Assembly: GCA_947448025.1 (NCBI GenBank)
Contig: CANFLV010000007.1
Coordinates: 1 to 64,000, forward strand
Source of the DNA: Oxalobacteraceae bacterium
Lineage (GTDB): Bacteria > Pseudomonadota > Gammaproteobacteria > Burkholderiales > Burkholderiaceae_D
Reading direction: 5' to 3'
DNA: 64,000 nt
Shown here: piece by piece, positions 9,036 to 18,198 of the stretch
How positions within the stretch are numbered: position 1 is the first letter of the stretch
Layout of the letters: each line of letters starts with the position of its first letter
Notes under the pieces: generated by a model
Databases searched by the model: none
The model's input: only the letters and a program-made list of their open reading frames with translations
Told to the model about the DNA's origin: nothing
Program-made: the position numbers and the translations under genes

Positions 9036-10064
9036 ATGACTCCCCCTCTAGACATTGCGCACAAGGTCGCGCTGCGTGAGCACAACACATTTGGCGTCGA
9101 AGCCGCCGCAGAAGCGTATTTGCGTGTGCTCAATGCGGACATGCTGCAGGCCGTGCGCGTCTCTGCCGCGCTGACGGCGCTGCCGCGACTGGTGCTGGGT
9201 GGCGGCAGCAATCTGCTCCTGACTGGCGACTTTGCGGGACTGGTGCTGCACATGGCCAATACCGGCATCACCGTGATCGGCGAGGATGACAAGGCGACCT
9301 ATGTGCGCGCAGCCGCTGGTGAAAGCTGGCATGGTTTCGTGCTGTGGACGCTGGCGCAGGGGCTGGCAGGTCTGGAAAACCTGTCACTGATTCCCGGCAG
9401 CGTCGGCGCCGCACCGATCCAGAATATCGGCGCGTATGGCATTGAGGTTCGCGAGCGGATCAGCAGCGTGCGCTACTTCGATTTTGTCAGCGGCACGATT
9501 GAAAATATCGATAACGCCGCCTGCGAATTTCAGTACCGCGACAGCGTCTTCAAGCATCGGCTGCGCGAGCGCGCCGTGATCCTGGATGTCACCTTCGCGT
9601 TGCCGAAACACTGGCAAGCCAATATCGCCTATGCCGATGTCACGCAGGAGCTGCAGGCGCGCGGTGTCGAAGAGCCGAATGCCTCACAGATCAGTATCGC
9701 CGTCATCGCGATTCGAACGCGCAAATTACCCGACCCGGCGATCATCGGCAATGCCGGCAGCTTTTTCAAGAACCCGCTCGTCAGTCAGCAGCAGCGCGAT
9801 GCGCTCGCAGCCCTGCATCCGCAACTCGTCAGCTACGCCCAGCCCGACGGCCGCTTCAAACTCGCCGCCGGCTGGCTGATCGACCAGTGCGGCTGGAAGG
9901 GTAAAAGCCTGGGGGCTGCCGGCGTCTATGAAAAACAGGCGCTGGTGCTGGTCAATCGCGGCGGTGCCAGCGGGGCCGAGATCGTTGCGCTGGCACGCGC
10001 GATCCAGCATGATGTGCAGGCGCGCTTTGGCGTCATGCTGGAAGCCGAACCTGTCTTCGTTTAA
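9036..10064 (+). CDS. murB: UDP-N-acetylenolpyruvoylglucosamine reductase (MurB)
   Basis: A 342-residue FAD enzyme that reduces UDP-GlcNAc-enolpyruvate with NADPH to UDP-MurNAc, a cytoplasmic step of peptidoglycan precursor synthesis. The FAD-binding motifs are LVLGGGSNLLLT, SLIPGSVGAAPIQNIGAYG and the IGNAGSFFKNP segment. The length and C-terminal domain correspond to the type I (E. coli-like) MurB. It stands as a single gene, divergent from yajQ. Confidence 0.97.
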   Translation: MTPPLDIAHKVALREHNTFGVEAAAEAYLRVLNADMLQAVRVSAALTALPRLVLGGGSNLLLTGDFAGLVLHMANTGITVIGEDDKATYVRAAAGESWHGFVLWTLAQGLAGLENLSLIPGSVGAAPIQNIGAYGIEVRERISSVRYFDFVSGTIENIDNAACEFQYRDSVFKHRLRERAVILDVTFALPKHWQANIAYADVTQELQARGVEEPNASQISIAVIAIRTRKLPDPAIIGNAGSFFKNPLVSQQQRDALAALHPQLVSYAQPDGRFKLAAGWLIDQCGWKGKSLGAAGVYEKQALVLVNRGGASGAEIVALARAIQHDVQARFGVMLEAEPVFV

Positions 10065-10171
10065 TCGCCAGCCCGCACAAAAAATCCGGCATTTCAAAAA
10101 TATCCAATAGATTCCAATATGGAATGCTTATTGCATGGCACAAAACTCCTTCCCACAACTTGGAGTTCGCC

Positions 10172-10594
10172 ATGCTGGACAGCGTCAAGACAAAGTTCTC
10201 TCACGTAAAATCTGCAGACACCGAATTCAAGAAGGGTGGCCTGCGCGATTTTTTCCTGTATCGCGATCTTGGCGTAGCTGAAGCGACCAATGGCAAAGTG
10301 ATCGCGCACCTGGTTAAGGCGAATGAGGCACCGGAAAAGGGCACCGGATGGCACCGTCATGAAGCGGAGTTCCAGATCGTCGTCATGACCAAGGGCTGGG
10401 CGCGCTTCATGTATGAAGACCAGGTCACGCTCGTGGAGGCCGGCGATGTCGTGCATCAGCGGCCGGGCATACGCCACTTCCTGTTCGATTATTCGCCTGA
10501 CATGGAGTATATGGAGATCGTCGGGCCGGCCGACTTCAAGACCATCAGTGTGGATGCGGTCTGTGATATTCCTGATCCGACGCCCTGGAAATAA
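10172..10594 (+). CDS. Cupin-domain protein
   Basis: A small single-domain protein of 140 residues. The cupin core is visible as GTGWHRHEAEFQIVVMTKG (metal-type His and Glu positions) followed by a second motif around AGDVVHQRPGIRH. ATG 10172 is favoured over the upstream ATG 10124 because TTGGAG lies nine bases before it and the sequence from MLDSVKTKF onward is the conserved part. Cupins of this kind bind a metal and have many roles; no substrate can be assigned. It is convergent with the GST gene. Confidence 0.85.
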   Translation: MLDSVKTKFSHVKSADTEFKKGGLRDFFLYRDLGVAEATNGKVIAHLVKANEAPEKGTGWHRHEAEFQIVVMTKGWARFMYEDQVTLVEAGDVVHQRPGIRHFLFDYSPDMEYMEIVGPADFKTISVDAVCDIPDPTPWK

Positions 10595-10606
10595 GACGGG
10601 GACGCA

Positions 10607-10625
10607 GGCGACGACACGCGTCGCC
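10607..10625. terminator. Hairpin between convergent genes, possible terminator
   Basis: Seven-base stem GGCGACG / CGTCGCC with a five-base loop between the cupin and GST stop codons. No T-run follows on either strand, so terminator function is uncertain. Confidence 0.4.
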
Positions 10626-10642
10626 GCCTGTACTGATGCGGC

Positions 10643-11299
10643 TTAAAATTCCGCGTCGAGTTCGTTGATGTCGTCCGGCTCAAGCTTGGCCTCTTTGACC
10701 CATTCCTGCACATCGGGCAACGCCATGATCAATTTGCAGTAAGCAGCGCAGGTGGCGTCGAGCTTGATGCCATAGGTCAAAAAGCGCGTCACGACCGGCG
10801 CATACATCGCATCGGCCATGCAGGGTTTGTCGCCAAAAAGATAGGGGCCGCCATAAGTGCCAAGGCAGTCCTGCCAGATCGCGATGACGCGCTCGATGTC
10901 GGCCTGGGCGCGCGCCCATACCTTGAAATCCTTGTACTTGCCGCGCAGGTTCATCGGCAGCGCGGCGCGCATTGCCGAGAAGCCTGAATGCATCTCGCCA
11001 CAGACAGCGCGGCAGTGCGCGCGGGCGACTTTGTCGCTTGGCAGCAGGCCGGCTTTTGGTTTGATTTCATTGAGGTATTCGGCGATGGCCAGCGTATCCC
11101 AGACCTTGACTGAATTATGCGTCAGGCAGGGCACCAGCATCGATGGCGCCAGCAGCAGGATCTCGGCGCGCATGGCCGGATCGTCTGGCGAAATCACCTG
11201 TTCTTCAAATGGCAGGCCTGCGAGCCGTGCCAGCAGCCAGCCGCGCATGGACCAGGATGAATAATTTTTGCTGCTGATAGTGAGGGTTGCTTGGGCCAT
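10643..11299 (-). CDS. Glutathione S-transferase family protein
   Basis: A 218-residue protein with the GST layout: an N-terminal thioredoxin-like domain (TISSKNYSSWSMRGWLLAR, then the conserved cis-Pro region MLVPCLTHN and the glutathione-contact DTLAIAEYLNE) and an all-helical C-terminal domain. The NYSSWSMR start is typical of a bacterial GST subgroup widespread in proteobacteria. The substrate is unknown. It is a single gene on the minus strand. Confidence 0.9.
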   Translation of the reverse strand: MAQATLTISSKNYSSWSMRGWLLARLAGLPFEEQVISPDDPAMRAEILLLAPSMLVPCLTHNSVKVWDTLAIAEYLNEIKPKAGLLPSDKVARAHCRAVCGEMHSGFSAMRAALPMNLRGKYKDFKVWARAQADIERVIAIWQDCLGTYGGPYLFGDKPCMADAMYAPVVTRFLTYGIKLDATCAAYCKLIMALPDVQEWVKEAKLEPDDINELDAEF

Positions 11300-11434
11300 T
11301 CCGGGCGTCCTTTGGGCTGACAGTTTAGGGATACAGCGCGTTTCTCATATTACACCACGCAAAGCCCATGCCAGAAGTTGATGGCGCGCAACTTGCTATA
11401 GAATAAGCCATAATTAATCCGCCCAGGAGTCACA

Positions 11435-12664
11435 ATGAAATATCAGGCCTATCAGGCACATGCCGACATGATGTCGGGCATGCGGTTCCTGACGGATTCA
11501 GCAAGGACGGCTTTAGCGCATCCTTTTTTTGCGGGATTTGATGCACTGCGCAAGCTTGATGCTGCTTACGAGGTATTTTCGTCCGCTGAAGTCACACATA
11601 CCCGGCCCGATTTTGCGATTCATACGGTGATCACAGGGGAGGGCGCGCAAGCGCACGAAGTGGCCGTTGAAGAAATCGCGGCGCATGTTCTGCCATTTGG
11701 CACTCTGCTCAATTTTCGCAAGGTCGGCATCACTAACCAGCCGCGCGTCCTGATCGTGGCGCCCATGTCCGGCCATTTTGCGACGCTCTTGCGCGAGACG
11801 GCGCGCACGATGCTGGCGGACCACGATGTCTATATCACTGACTGGCACAATGCCCGCGACGTGCCGCTGTCGGCGGGCCGTTTCGGGCTCGACGAATACA
11901 CCGAATACGTGATGACCTTCCTTGAAATCATGGGACCCGGCTCACATGTAGTGGCAATCTGTCAGCCTTGTGTGTCGGCACTGGCGGCCGTAGCGATCAT
12001 GGCGGAAGACCGCAATCCGGCCCAGCCTTTGAGCCTGACCCTGATGGCCGGCCCGATCGACTGCCGCATCAATCCGACCGGTGTGAATGAACTGGCAACG
12101 AGCAAACCCTTTGAGTGGTTCGAGAAAAACCTGATCAGCACCGTGCCGATGCGGCACAAGGGCGCCATGCGCCGGGTTTATCCGGGCTTTATGCAGCTGG
12201 CGGCTTTCATGAGCATGAATATGGAACGCCATGTCGATGCCTTCAAGGGCATGTACCAGAACCTGCTCGATGGCGAGCATGAAAAGAAGGCGACTACGCA
12301 GGCGTTTTACGAAGAGTATTTTGCGGTGCTGGATTTGACGGCTGAGTTTTATCTGGAGACGATCAAGCAGGTGTTCCAGGACTATGCGCTGCCACTGGGC
12401 AAACTCGAATGGCGCGGTCGCATCGTCAATCCGGCAGCGATCCGGCGCACTGCGCTGCTGACGGTCGAGGGCGAACGCGATGACATCTGTGCGCTCGGCC
12501 AGACCATGGCCGCGCATGACCTGTGCACCGGTATTCCGCCCTTCATGAAGTCACATCACATGCAGGCGGGCGTCGGGCATTACGGCGTATTCAGCGGACG
12601 GCGCTGGAATAAGCAGATTTATCCGCGGGTGCGGGAATTGATTTATTCGACAACGCAGGCGTAA
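11435..12664 (+). CDS. phaZ: Intracellular polyhydroxybutyrate depolymerase
   Basis: A 409-residue alpha/beta-hydrolase of the PhaZ1 type that mobilises stored poly-3-hydroxybutyrate granules to hydroxybutyrate oligomers. The region HVVAICQPCVSALAAVAIM has Cys instead of Ser at the lipase-box nucleophile position (Cys176/Cys179 region), which is characteristic of the Cupriavidus PhaZ1 family. The DVYITDWHNARDVP segment is also conserved, and the C-terminal HHMQAGVGHYGVFSGRRW holds the catalytic His. AGGAG precedes the ATG. No PHB synthase or phasin gene is in this window, so its partners are elsewhere. Confidence 0.95.
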   Translation: MKYQAYQAHADMMSGMRFLTDSARTALAHPFFAGFDALRKLDAAYEVFSSAEVTHTRPDFAIHTVITGEGAQAHEVAVEEIAAHVLPFGTLLNFRKVGITNQPRVLIVAPMSGHFATLLRETARTMLADHDVYITDWHNARDVPLSAGRFGLDEYTEYVMTFLEIMGPGSHVVAICQPCVSALAAVAIMAEDRNPAQPLSLTLMAGPIDCRINPTGVNELATSKPFEWFEKNLISTVPMRHKGAMRRVYPGFMQLAAFMSMNMERHVDAFKGMYQNLLDGEHEKKATTQAFYEEYFAVLDLTAEFYLETIKQVFQDYALPLGKLEWRGRIVNPAAIRRTALLTVEGERDDICALGQTMAAHDLCTGIPPFMKSHHMQAGVGHYGVFSGRRWNKQIYPRVRELIYSTTQA

Positions 12665-12784
12665 TTTCACAGGACGCAGCGCTGCGGCGCAAGGGATTGC
12701 GTATCGGTCATCAAGCGATCATCAATGGTCGGTAGATTGGTTTAAGCATTTCTGGGTCTTGTCGCAACAGGCGGGGAGGACAAC

Positions 12785-13081
12785 ATGGATAGCGGACATT
12801 CGCAAACAGACAAAGTGCCGGAGGCGTCAGCGCTGACGGTCTTCACCGTCAATATCGATGGCGTCGTGCATCGCTGTGTGGTGTCGCCGGCGGCCTTGTA
12901 CATGCTGGCATCGGTGTCCACGCCACAGGCCGATCAGCTTGACGCCTATCTGGAATTGAAGCACTGCGTACACAATGCTGTGGCGCGACTATTACATCAA
13001 GGCCATTCGCTGCCTGCGGTGTTCGAGCCTGAGCATTTCCTGCTCCAGGTAGCGTTTGCCGAAGTCGGCTACCAGCAATAA
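12785..13081 (+). CDS. Small conserved protein, DUF1488-like
   Basis: A 98-residue protein whose core (VNIDGVVHRCVVSPAALYML, then a helix ending NAVARLL) resembles DUF1488 proteins, which are short and of unknown function. A GGGGAGG sequence six bases before ATG 12785 supports the start. It lies after phaZ and is convergent with ppnP. Family assignment is by resemblance and only moderately sure. Confidence 0.7.
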   Translation: MDSGHSQTDKVPEASALTVFTVNIDGVVHRCVVSPAALYMLASVSTPQADQLDAYLELKHCVHNAVARLLHQGHSLPAVFEPEHFLLQVAFAEVGYQQ

Positions 13082-13089
13082 ATTTTGCG

Positions 13090-13124
13090 TCAGGTTTGCG
13101 CCTAGGGCACCGGCGCAAACCTGA
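13090..13124. terminator. Bidirectional terminator hairpin
   Basis: Perfect 13-base inverted repeat TCAGGTTTGCGCC / GGCGCAAACCTGA with a nine-base loop, centred between two convergent genes. The T content after the stem is modest (GCGTTT on the plus strand, GCAAAATT on the minus), so efficiency is uncertain but the structure is strong. Confidence 0.7.
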
Positions 13125-13133
13125 GCGTTTAAA

Positions 13134-13448
13134 TCAGCCGAAATGACAAACGTAATGCACTGGCGCAGTCGCTTCTATTTCGAAGCCGGAACCGGCCACG
13201 ACTGAAAACTGCTGGCCCGCTGCATAGGTATGCCATTCACTCTGTTCCAGCACGCGTACGCGGCAGGTCCCGTCAATAATTTCCATCGTTTCAGCGGTGC
13301 TGACATTGAAGGTCAGTGTCGACGGCAAAATCACGCCCAATGTCTTGCGGCTGCCATCGGCGAACAGCACCGTGTGCGACACGCATTTACCATCGAAAAA
13401 TACATTGCCCTTTTTGACTGCGGAGACTGCGTCGAATTGTGTGCTCAT
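13134..13448 (-). CDS. ppnP: Pyrimidine/purine nucleoside phosphorylase
   Basis: A 104-residue single-cupin protein of the PpnP (formerly DUF1255, YaiE) family, which phosphorolyses a range of nucleosides to the base and ribose 1-phosphate. Visible family traits are the GNVFFDGKCVSHTVLF start, TLGVILPSTLTFNV and the C-terminal PVHYVCHFG. Length fits the family (about 95-105). It lies 32 bases downstream of the ABC permease gene on the same strand but is functionally unrelated to it. Confidence 0.93.
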   Translation of the reverse strand: MSTQFDAVSAVKKGNVFFDGKCVSHTVLFADGSRKTLGVILPSTLTFNVSTAETMEIIDGTCRVRVLEQSEWHTYAAGQQFSVVAGSGFEIEATAPVHYVCHFG

Positions 13449-13480
13449 GGTGGATTCCTTATTGAGAAAAGATTAAAAAT

Positions 13481-14758
13481 TTAATTTTTGCGCCGCTCAT
13501 CGAACTGGAATTTCCAGAACGCCAGCGCGCCAAAAGCAAATGCAAACAGCAGCAGCACGCCCATCGCCTGCAGCGCGGTCTCAGCACCAAGGCCGCGCCA
13601 GGTCATCGCGCTGATGCCGTCGATAGCCCAGCGCGTAGGCACAAACAGCGTGGCCGATTGCAGCCATTGCGGAAACAGGAAAGACGGTATCCACGCGCCG
13701 CCGAGCATGACCATGATCAGCGTCGAAAATACGGCGATGCCGCGCGCGGCTTCCGGCGTCTTGCCAAAGGCGGCGATGAACAGGCCAAAGCCGGCCGTCA
13801 TGATCGCAAAGCAGGCTGCGACACCGGCAAAACCGAATGGATTGCTGATCTGGATTTTAAAGATCAGCATCGCCACCGTAAAGATGATGCACATCAGCGT
13901 GAAGGCGATCAGTGCGCCCGAGATGGCGCGCGCGAGCAAGACGGTCGTCATCGAGATCGGTGCCGCCAGCAGCCGGTTCCACAAACCCATGCGCCGCGCC
14001 AGCAGGATGCCGACGCCAAAATCAATGCCCATCATCAGGATGAATTGCACGCTCATGCCGGCAAAGGAATGACCGTAGCCATTGAATTTTGGCCCCGACG
14101 TCATCTCTTCTTCACGCATGGAAAACGGCACCGACAGGCCACCCGCGCTGCTGCCGCGTGCGGGTTCAGCAATCTTGAATTTTTTCAGGCTGCCTAAAAA
14201 CTCGCGCAGTTTGGCCGCTTCCGGATCGCTGGCGGCTTTGACGTCGAGCTGCTGCAAGCTGGCGGCTATCATTTTCTGGCCGGACTGGCCGCTGAACATT
14301 TCCGCGCTCACCGTCTGCATCACATGCTGCGTGAGGATGCCCTTGACCATGGCCAGCACGGCGCTTTGCGAGGGATCGTAATAGAGCGGAATTTGCGGCT
14401 TGTCGTGGGCGTTAAAGAGCGCCGCGCCGGCAGCATCGCCAAACCCATCAGGAATGACGATGGCGACATTGAGCTTGCCTTTCTTGACCTGCTCCTGCGC
14501 TTCGGCCTGCGTCAGTTCAATGATGTCGAGCGTGGCATCGCCCTTCAATGCCGCCGTGATCTTCTGGCCGATTTCGCTGTGATCTTGTGCCACCAGCGCG
14601 ATCTTGATTTTGGCTGCTTCGGATTTGCCGCTGCCGCCAAACACATAGCCCATGAAGGCGCCGAGCACGATGGGCATCACGAGATGCAGTAGCAGGGCGC
14701 GGCGATCCGACAGAAACAGGATCAGGTCTTTACGGACCAGGGCAAACAATGCAGTCAT
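13481..14758 (-). CDS. ABC-2 type transporter permease
   Basis: A 425-residue membrane protein with the ABC-2 (YhhJ/YbhR-like) layout: an N-terminal membrane segment after MTALFALVRKDLILFLSDRR, a large extracytoplasmic domain (about residues 45-230), then five or so membrane segments toward the C-terminus. The frame is open 39 codons further upstream, but ATG 14758 starts the conserved sequence, 14 bases after the ATPase gene. With the ATPase it forms an exporter, typically for drugs or other hydrophobic compounds. No membrane-fusion protein gene is adjacent. Confidence 0.92.
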   Translation of the reverse strand: MTALFALVRKDLILFLSDRRALLLHLVMPIVLGAFMGYVFGGSGKSEAAKIKIALVAQDHSEIGQKITAALKGDATLDIIELTQAEAQEQVKKGKLNVAIVIPDGFGDAAGAALFNAHDKPQIPLYYDPSQSAVLAMVKGILTQHVMQTVSAEMFSGQSGQKMIAASLQQLDVKAASDPEAAKLREFLGSLKKFKIAEPARGSSAGGLSVPFSMREEEMTSGPKFNGYGHSFAGMSVQFILMMGIDFGVGILLARRMGLWNRLLAAPISMTTVLLARAISGALIAFTLMCIIFTVAMLIFKIQISNPFGFAGVAACFAIMTAGFGLFIAAFGKTPEAARGIAVFSTLIMVMLGGAWIPSFLFPQWLQSATLFVPTRWAIDGISAMTWRGLGAETALQAMGVLLLFAFAFGALAFWKFQFDERRKN

Positions 14759-14772
14759 GGGGATTCCCTGGG

Positions 14773-15714
14773 TTAGTCGCGCAGCGTGCGCCCGGTGAGC
14801 GTGAGGAAAATATCTTCGAGGCTGGCCTTGCTGGTGGCGAAATGCCGGGCGCGGCAGCCCTGCGCGGTCAGCCACTCGAGCACGGCCAGTGCATCATCCG
14901 CCTGGCGAAGGGCGATATTCAGCTGCGTGGCGTCGGATGTGAGGTCGATGACTTCTTCAAGTTCGCTGAGCGCTGCGAGTAGCCCCACCGTGGGCGCTTG
15001 CAGTAATTCGACGGCAAGCGCAGCTTGACCCGGCAGGCGCTGGTACAAGGCTGCCGGGGCTTCATTGGCGATCAATCTGCCGTGGTCGATGATGACGATC
15101 TGGTCGGCGAGGCGCTCGACTTCTTCCATGTAGTGACTGGTGTAGATCAGCGAGCGGCCTTGCGCGCGCAAGGTCGCGAGGCTGTCGAAAATCGCATTGC
15201 GGCTTTGCGGATCGACGCCGACCGTGGGCTCATCGAGGATCAGCAGCTGCGGATCATGCAGCAATGCCGCGGCGATATTGAGGCGACGCTTCATGCCGCC
15301 GGAAAAAGTCGAGGGCTTGTCGCCGGCGCGGTCGCCCAGATTGACGAGCTTGAGGACATCGTCGCAGCGCGCCTTGAGTGCTGCGCCCTTCAAGCCATAG
15401 AGCGCACCGAATAATTTCAAATTCTCGCGCGCCGATAAGTCCTCATACAGCGCGAGATCTTGCGGCACCAGTCCGAGCTTGTGCTTGGCAGCGCTATTGC
15501 CTTTGCCTAGCAATTCGCCATCGAGCCGGACTTCACCGGCGTCGGCGGCGATCAGGCCGCAGATCATGCCCACCGTAGTCGATTTGCCTGCGCCGTTCGG
15601 ACCGAGCAGGCCCAGCGTTTGTCCGGCGTCCAGCGTGAAGGACACCGCGTCGACGACGCAGCGCGCGCCATACGTTTTTGTCAGGCCGGAAACGCTAAGC
15701 AGGGGAGAGGCCAT
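14773..15714 (-). CDS. ABC transporter ATP-binding protein (ABC-2 exporter)
   Basis: A 313-residue nucleotide-binding subunit. Walker A GPNGAGKST is at 38-46, the signature FSGGMKRR at 137-144 and Walker B LLILDEP from 157. The C-terminal 90 residues form an extra domain found in drug- and multidrug-export (DrrA/CcmA-like) ATPases. ATG 15714 begins MASPLLSVSGLTKTYG; the upstream in-frame ATG at 15771 is less likely. It is the first gene of a two-gene unit with the permease. Confidence 0.94.
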   Translation of the reverse strand: MASPLLSVSGLTKTYGARCVVDAVSFTLDAGQTLGLLGPNGAGKSTTVGMICGLIAADAGEVRLDGELLGKGNSAAKHKLGLVPQDLALYEDLSARENLKLFGALYGLKGAALKARCDDVLKLVNLGDRAGDKPSTFSGGMKRRLNIAAALLHDPQLLILDEPTVGVDPQSRNAIFDSLATLRAQGRSLIYTSHYMEEVERLADQIVIIDHGRLIANEAPAALYQRLPGQAALAVELLQAPTVGLLAALSELEEVIDLTSDATQLNIALRQADDALAVLEWLTAQGCRARHFATSKASLEDIFLTLTGRTLRD

Positions 15715-15799
15715 GGGGGAATTTTCTGAGAATTCGGAAGTGAAGTGCGAGCTTATCTTGCGAGCCGGCATTTGGCAAAAAATAAATCATCGGCGCATG

Positions 15800-15836
15800 A
15801 AAAAAGCCAGCTTGCTTCCGGGGGAAACAGGCTGGC
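15800..15836 (-). terminator. Intrinsic terminator after argG (minus strand)
   Basis: Stem AGCCAGC / GCTGGCT (15805-15811 with 15830-15836, one mismatch allowed at the ends); on the minus strand it is followed by six T (15805-15800). It ends about 60 bases after the argG stop. Confidence 0.8.
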
Positions 15837-15861
15837 TCTTGTCGAACTATAGCGTGACAGC

Positions 15862-17094
15862 TTACTGGCCGCGCTTGGCCCGGGCAATCGCCGCAATACG
15901 CATGCGCAGGGCATTGAGCTTGATGAAGCCGCCCGCATCCGCCTGGTTATACGCGCCGCCATCTTCATCGAAGGTCGAGATCTGCATGTCGAACAGCGAA
16001 TCGGTCTTCGAATCGCGCGCGACGGTGATCACATTGCCCTTGTAGAGCTTCAGGCGGACCCAGCCATTGACGTTCAATTGTGTATGGTCGATCAGCGTTT
16101 GCAGCGCGACGCGCTCCGGCGACCACCAGTAGCCGTTATAAATCAGCGAGGCGTAACGCGGCATGATGTCATCTTTCAAATGCGCGACTTCGCGGTCCAG
16201 CGTGATCGATTCGATCGCGCGGTGGGCGCGCAGCATGATGGTGCCGCCCGGGGTTTCGTAGCAGCCGCGGGACTTCATGCCGACATAACGGTTCTCGACG
16301 AGATCAAGGCGGCCGATGCCATGCTTGCCGCCGAGGCGGTTCAATTCTGTCAGTACCGTCGCTGGCGACATGCGTGTGCCGTTCAGGGCGACGATGTCAC
16401 CTTTTTCGTATTCGATATCGAGGTATTCGGCTTCGTCAGGCGCCGCTTCCGGGCTGACGGTCCAGCGCCACATGGTTTCTTCGGCTTCCGAGCTCGGGTT
16501 CTCGAGGTGACGGCCTTCGAAGCTGATGTGCAGCAGGTTCGCATCCATCGAATAGGGCGCGCCGCCGTTCTTGTGCTTCATGTCGACCGCAATGCCGGCA
16601 TCTTCCGCGTATTTCAGCAGCTTCTCGCGCGACAGCAAATCCCATTCGCGCCATGGGGCGATGATCTTCACGTTCGGCATCAATGCATAGGCGCCGAGCT
16701 CAAAACGTACCTGATCATTACCCTTGCCGGTCGCACCATGCGAAATCGTGTCGGCGCCGGTTTCGCGCGCGATCTCGATCAGGCGTTTGGCGATCAGCGG
16801 ACGTGCGATCGAGGTGCCGAGCAGGTATTCGCCTTCGTAGACAGTATTGGCGCGAAACATCGGGAAGACGAAGTCGCGTACGAACTCTTCGCGTACATCG
16901 TCGATGTAAATATTTTCTGGCTTGATGCCGAACTTGATCGCCTTCTGGCGCGCTGGCTCGAGCTCTTCGCCCTGGCCGAGGTCGGCGGTGAAGGTGACGA
17001 TCTCGCAATGGTAATTATCTTGCAGCCACTTCAGGATCACGGAAGTATCGAGGCCGCCGGAATAGGCGAGCACGACTTTTTTAGTATCGCTCAT
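15862..17094 (-). CDS. argG: Argininosuccinate synthase
   Basis: A 410-residue cytoplasmic enzyme joining citrulline and aspartate with ATP to argininosuccinate, the penultimate step of arginine synthesis. The ATP pyrophosphatase loop [12 protein letters not shown] is at the N-terminus; [15 protein letters not shown] and the [16 protein letters not shown] motif also match. Length fits the shorter bacterial ArgG class (about 400-410). It follows argF on the same strand with 57 bases between, so both are probably transcribed from the argF promoter. Confidence 0.97.
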   Translation of the reverse strand: MSDTKKVVLAYSGGLDTSVILKWLQDNYHCEIVTFTADLGQGEELEPARQKAIKFGIKPENIYIDDVREEFVRDFVFPMFRANTVYEGEYLLGTSIARPLIAKRLIEIARETGADTISHGATGKGNDQVRFELGAYALMPNVKIIAPWREWDLLSREKLLKYAEDAGIAVDMKHKNGGAPYSMDANLLHISFEGRHLENPSSEAEETMWRWTVSPEAAPDEAEYLDIEYEKGDIVALNGTRMSPATVLTELNRLGGKHGIGRLDLVENRYVGMKSRGCYETPGGTIMLRAHRAIESITLDREVAHLKDDIMPRYASLIYNGYWWSPERVALQTLIDHTQLNVNGWVRLKLYKGNVITVARDSKTDSLFDMQISTFDEDGGAYNQADAGGFIKLNALRMRIAAIARAKRGQ

Positions 17095-17151
17095 GTCTTG
17101 TCTTTCAATTTCAATTAATTAATCACGGAATAGGGGGCAGTGCGGGCTCGC

Positions 17152-18063
17152 TTACAGGCGACCCAGCACCAGATATTCGAGCAGGGCTTTTTGTACATGC
17201 AGGCGATTTTCCGCTTCGTCCCAGACGACGGACTGCGGGCCGTCGATCACGTCGGCTGCGACTTCCTCGCCGCGATGGGCCGGCAGGCAATGCATGAACA
17301 GCGCGTCTGGTCGTGCCCGCGCCATTTTAGCGGAATCGACGATCCAGCCATCAAATGCCTTCACGCGCGCGGCGTTTTCTTCTTCGTAGCCCATGCTGGT
17401 CCAGACATCGGTGTTGACCAGATGTGCGCCGTTGCAGGCGTCGGCCGGATTGGCGAACAGCGTGTAATGTGTATTGTCGGCGGCGACCAGAGCCGGATTG
17501 ATATCGTAGCCTTTTGGCGTCGAGACATTCACATGGAAGCAGAAAATCTGCGCCGCCTGCAGCCACGAATACAGCATATTGTTCGCGTCGCCAATCCAGG
17601 CCACGGTCTTGCCGGCGATCGCGCCGCGATGTTCAATGAAGGTGAAGATATCGGCCAGGATCTGGCAGGGATGGTGTTCATTGGTCAGGCCATTAATCAC
17701 CGGCACGCGCGAATAGGCAGCGAAGCGTTCGATGATGTCCTGGCCGAAGGTACGCACCATGATGATGTCGCACATGCGTGACATGACCTGGCCGGCGTCC
17801 TCGACAGGTTCGCCACGACCGAGCTGGCTGTCGCGCGTATTGAGATAAATCGCTGCGCCGCCGAGCTGGTGCATGCCGGCTTCGAAAGACAGGCGCGTGC
17901 GCGTCGAATTTTTTTCAAACACCATCACCAGGGTACGGTCCATCAGCGGGTGATACGGCTCGTATTGTTTGAATTTCCGCTTGATCAGGTGCGCGCGTTC
18001 GATGACGTACTCGAATTCGTCGAGCGTGAAGTCGGAAAGCTGCAGGAAGTGTTTGATAGCCAT
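17152..18063 (-). CDS. argF: Ornithine carbamoyltransferase
   Basis: A 303-residue enzyme that makes citrulline from ornithine and carbamoyl phosphate. The carbamoyl-phosphate loop STRTR is at 53-57, HPCQ is present in the centre, and HCLPAHRGEE carries the ornithine-site Cys. Length matches the family. There is no recognisable ribosome-binding site before the ATG: the sequence just upstream on the coding strand is the T-tract of a strong hairpin (next entry), which suggests that expression is controlled through that structure. It is followed by argG. Confidence 0.97.
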   Translation of the reverse strand: MAIKHFLQLSDFTLDEFEYVIERAHLIKRKFKQYEPYHPLMDRTLVMVFEKNSTRTRLSFEAGMHQLGGAAIYLNTRDSQLGRGEPVEDAGQVMSRMCDIIMVRTFGQDIIERFAAYSRVPVINGLTNEHHPCQILADIFTFIEHRGAIAGKTVAWIGDANNMLYSWLQAAQIFCFHVNVSTPKGYDINPALVAADNTHYTLFANPADACNGAHLVNTDVWTSMGYEEENAARVKAFDGWIVDSAKMARARPDALFMHCLPAHRGEEVAADVIDGPQSVVWDEAENRLHVQKALLEYLVLGRL

Positions 18064-18098
18064 GAAAGAAAAAGGCGGCTAGGGTGGACCTGCCGCCT
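18064..18098 (-). promoter_or_regulatory. Terminator-like hairpin directly against the argF start codon
   Basis: On the coding strand, stem AGGCGGC / GCCGCCT (which can extend through AGG / CCT with a bulged A) is followed by TTTTTCTTTC, which runs directly into the argF ATG. It has all the marks of an intrinsic terminator. It could end the upstream rsgA transcript, but as no promoter fits between it and argF, argF transcription must cross it. Conditional termination or translational control is therefore possible. Confidence 0.65.
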
Positions 18099-18116
18099 GG
18101 TGATTTAAGCCCTTCA

Positions 18117-18122
18117 ATTATA
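18117..18122 (-). promoter_or_regulatory. Possible -10 element for argF
   Basis: TATAAT on the minus strand, about 54 bases before the argF start codon. A start site a few bases downstream would make a leader consisting almost entirely of the hairpin. No good -35 hexamer is found at 16-18 bases. Confidence 0.4.
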
Positions 18123-18198
18123 AGGGAAACTGCATCTAAATCTAGCTTTGCGAGCAATAAGTGACAGAGTTAGCCGGGCCATGCGCGCCCAGGGCGGT

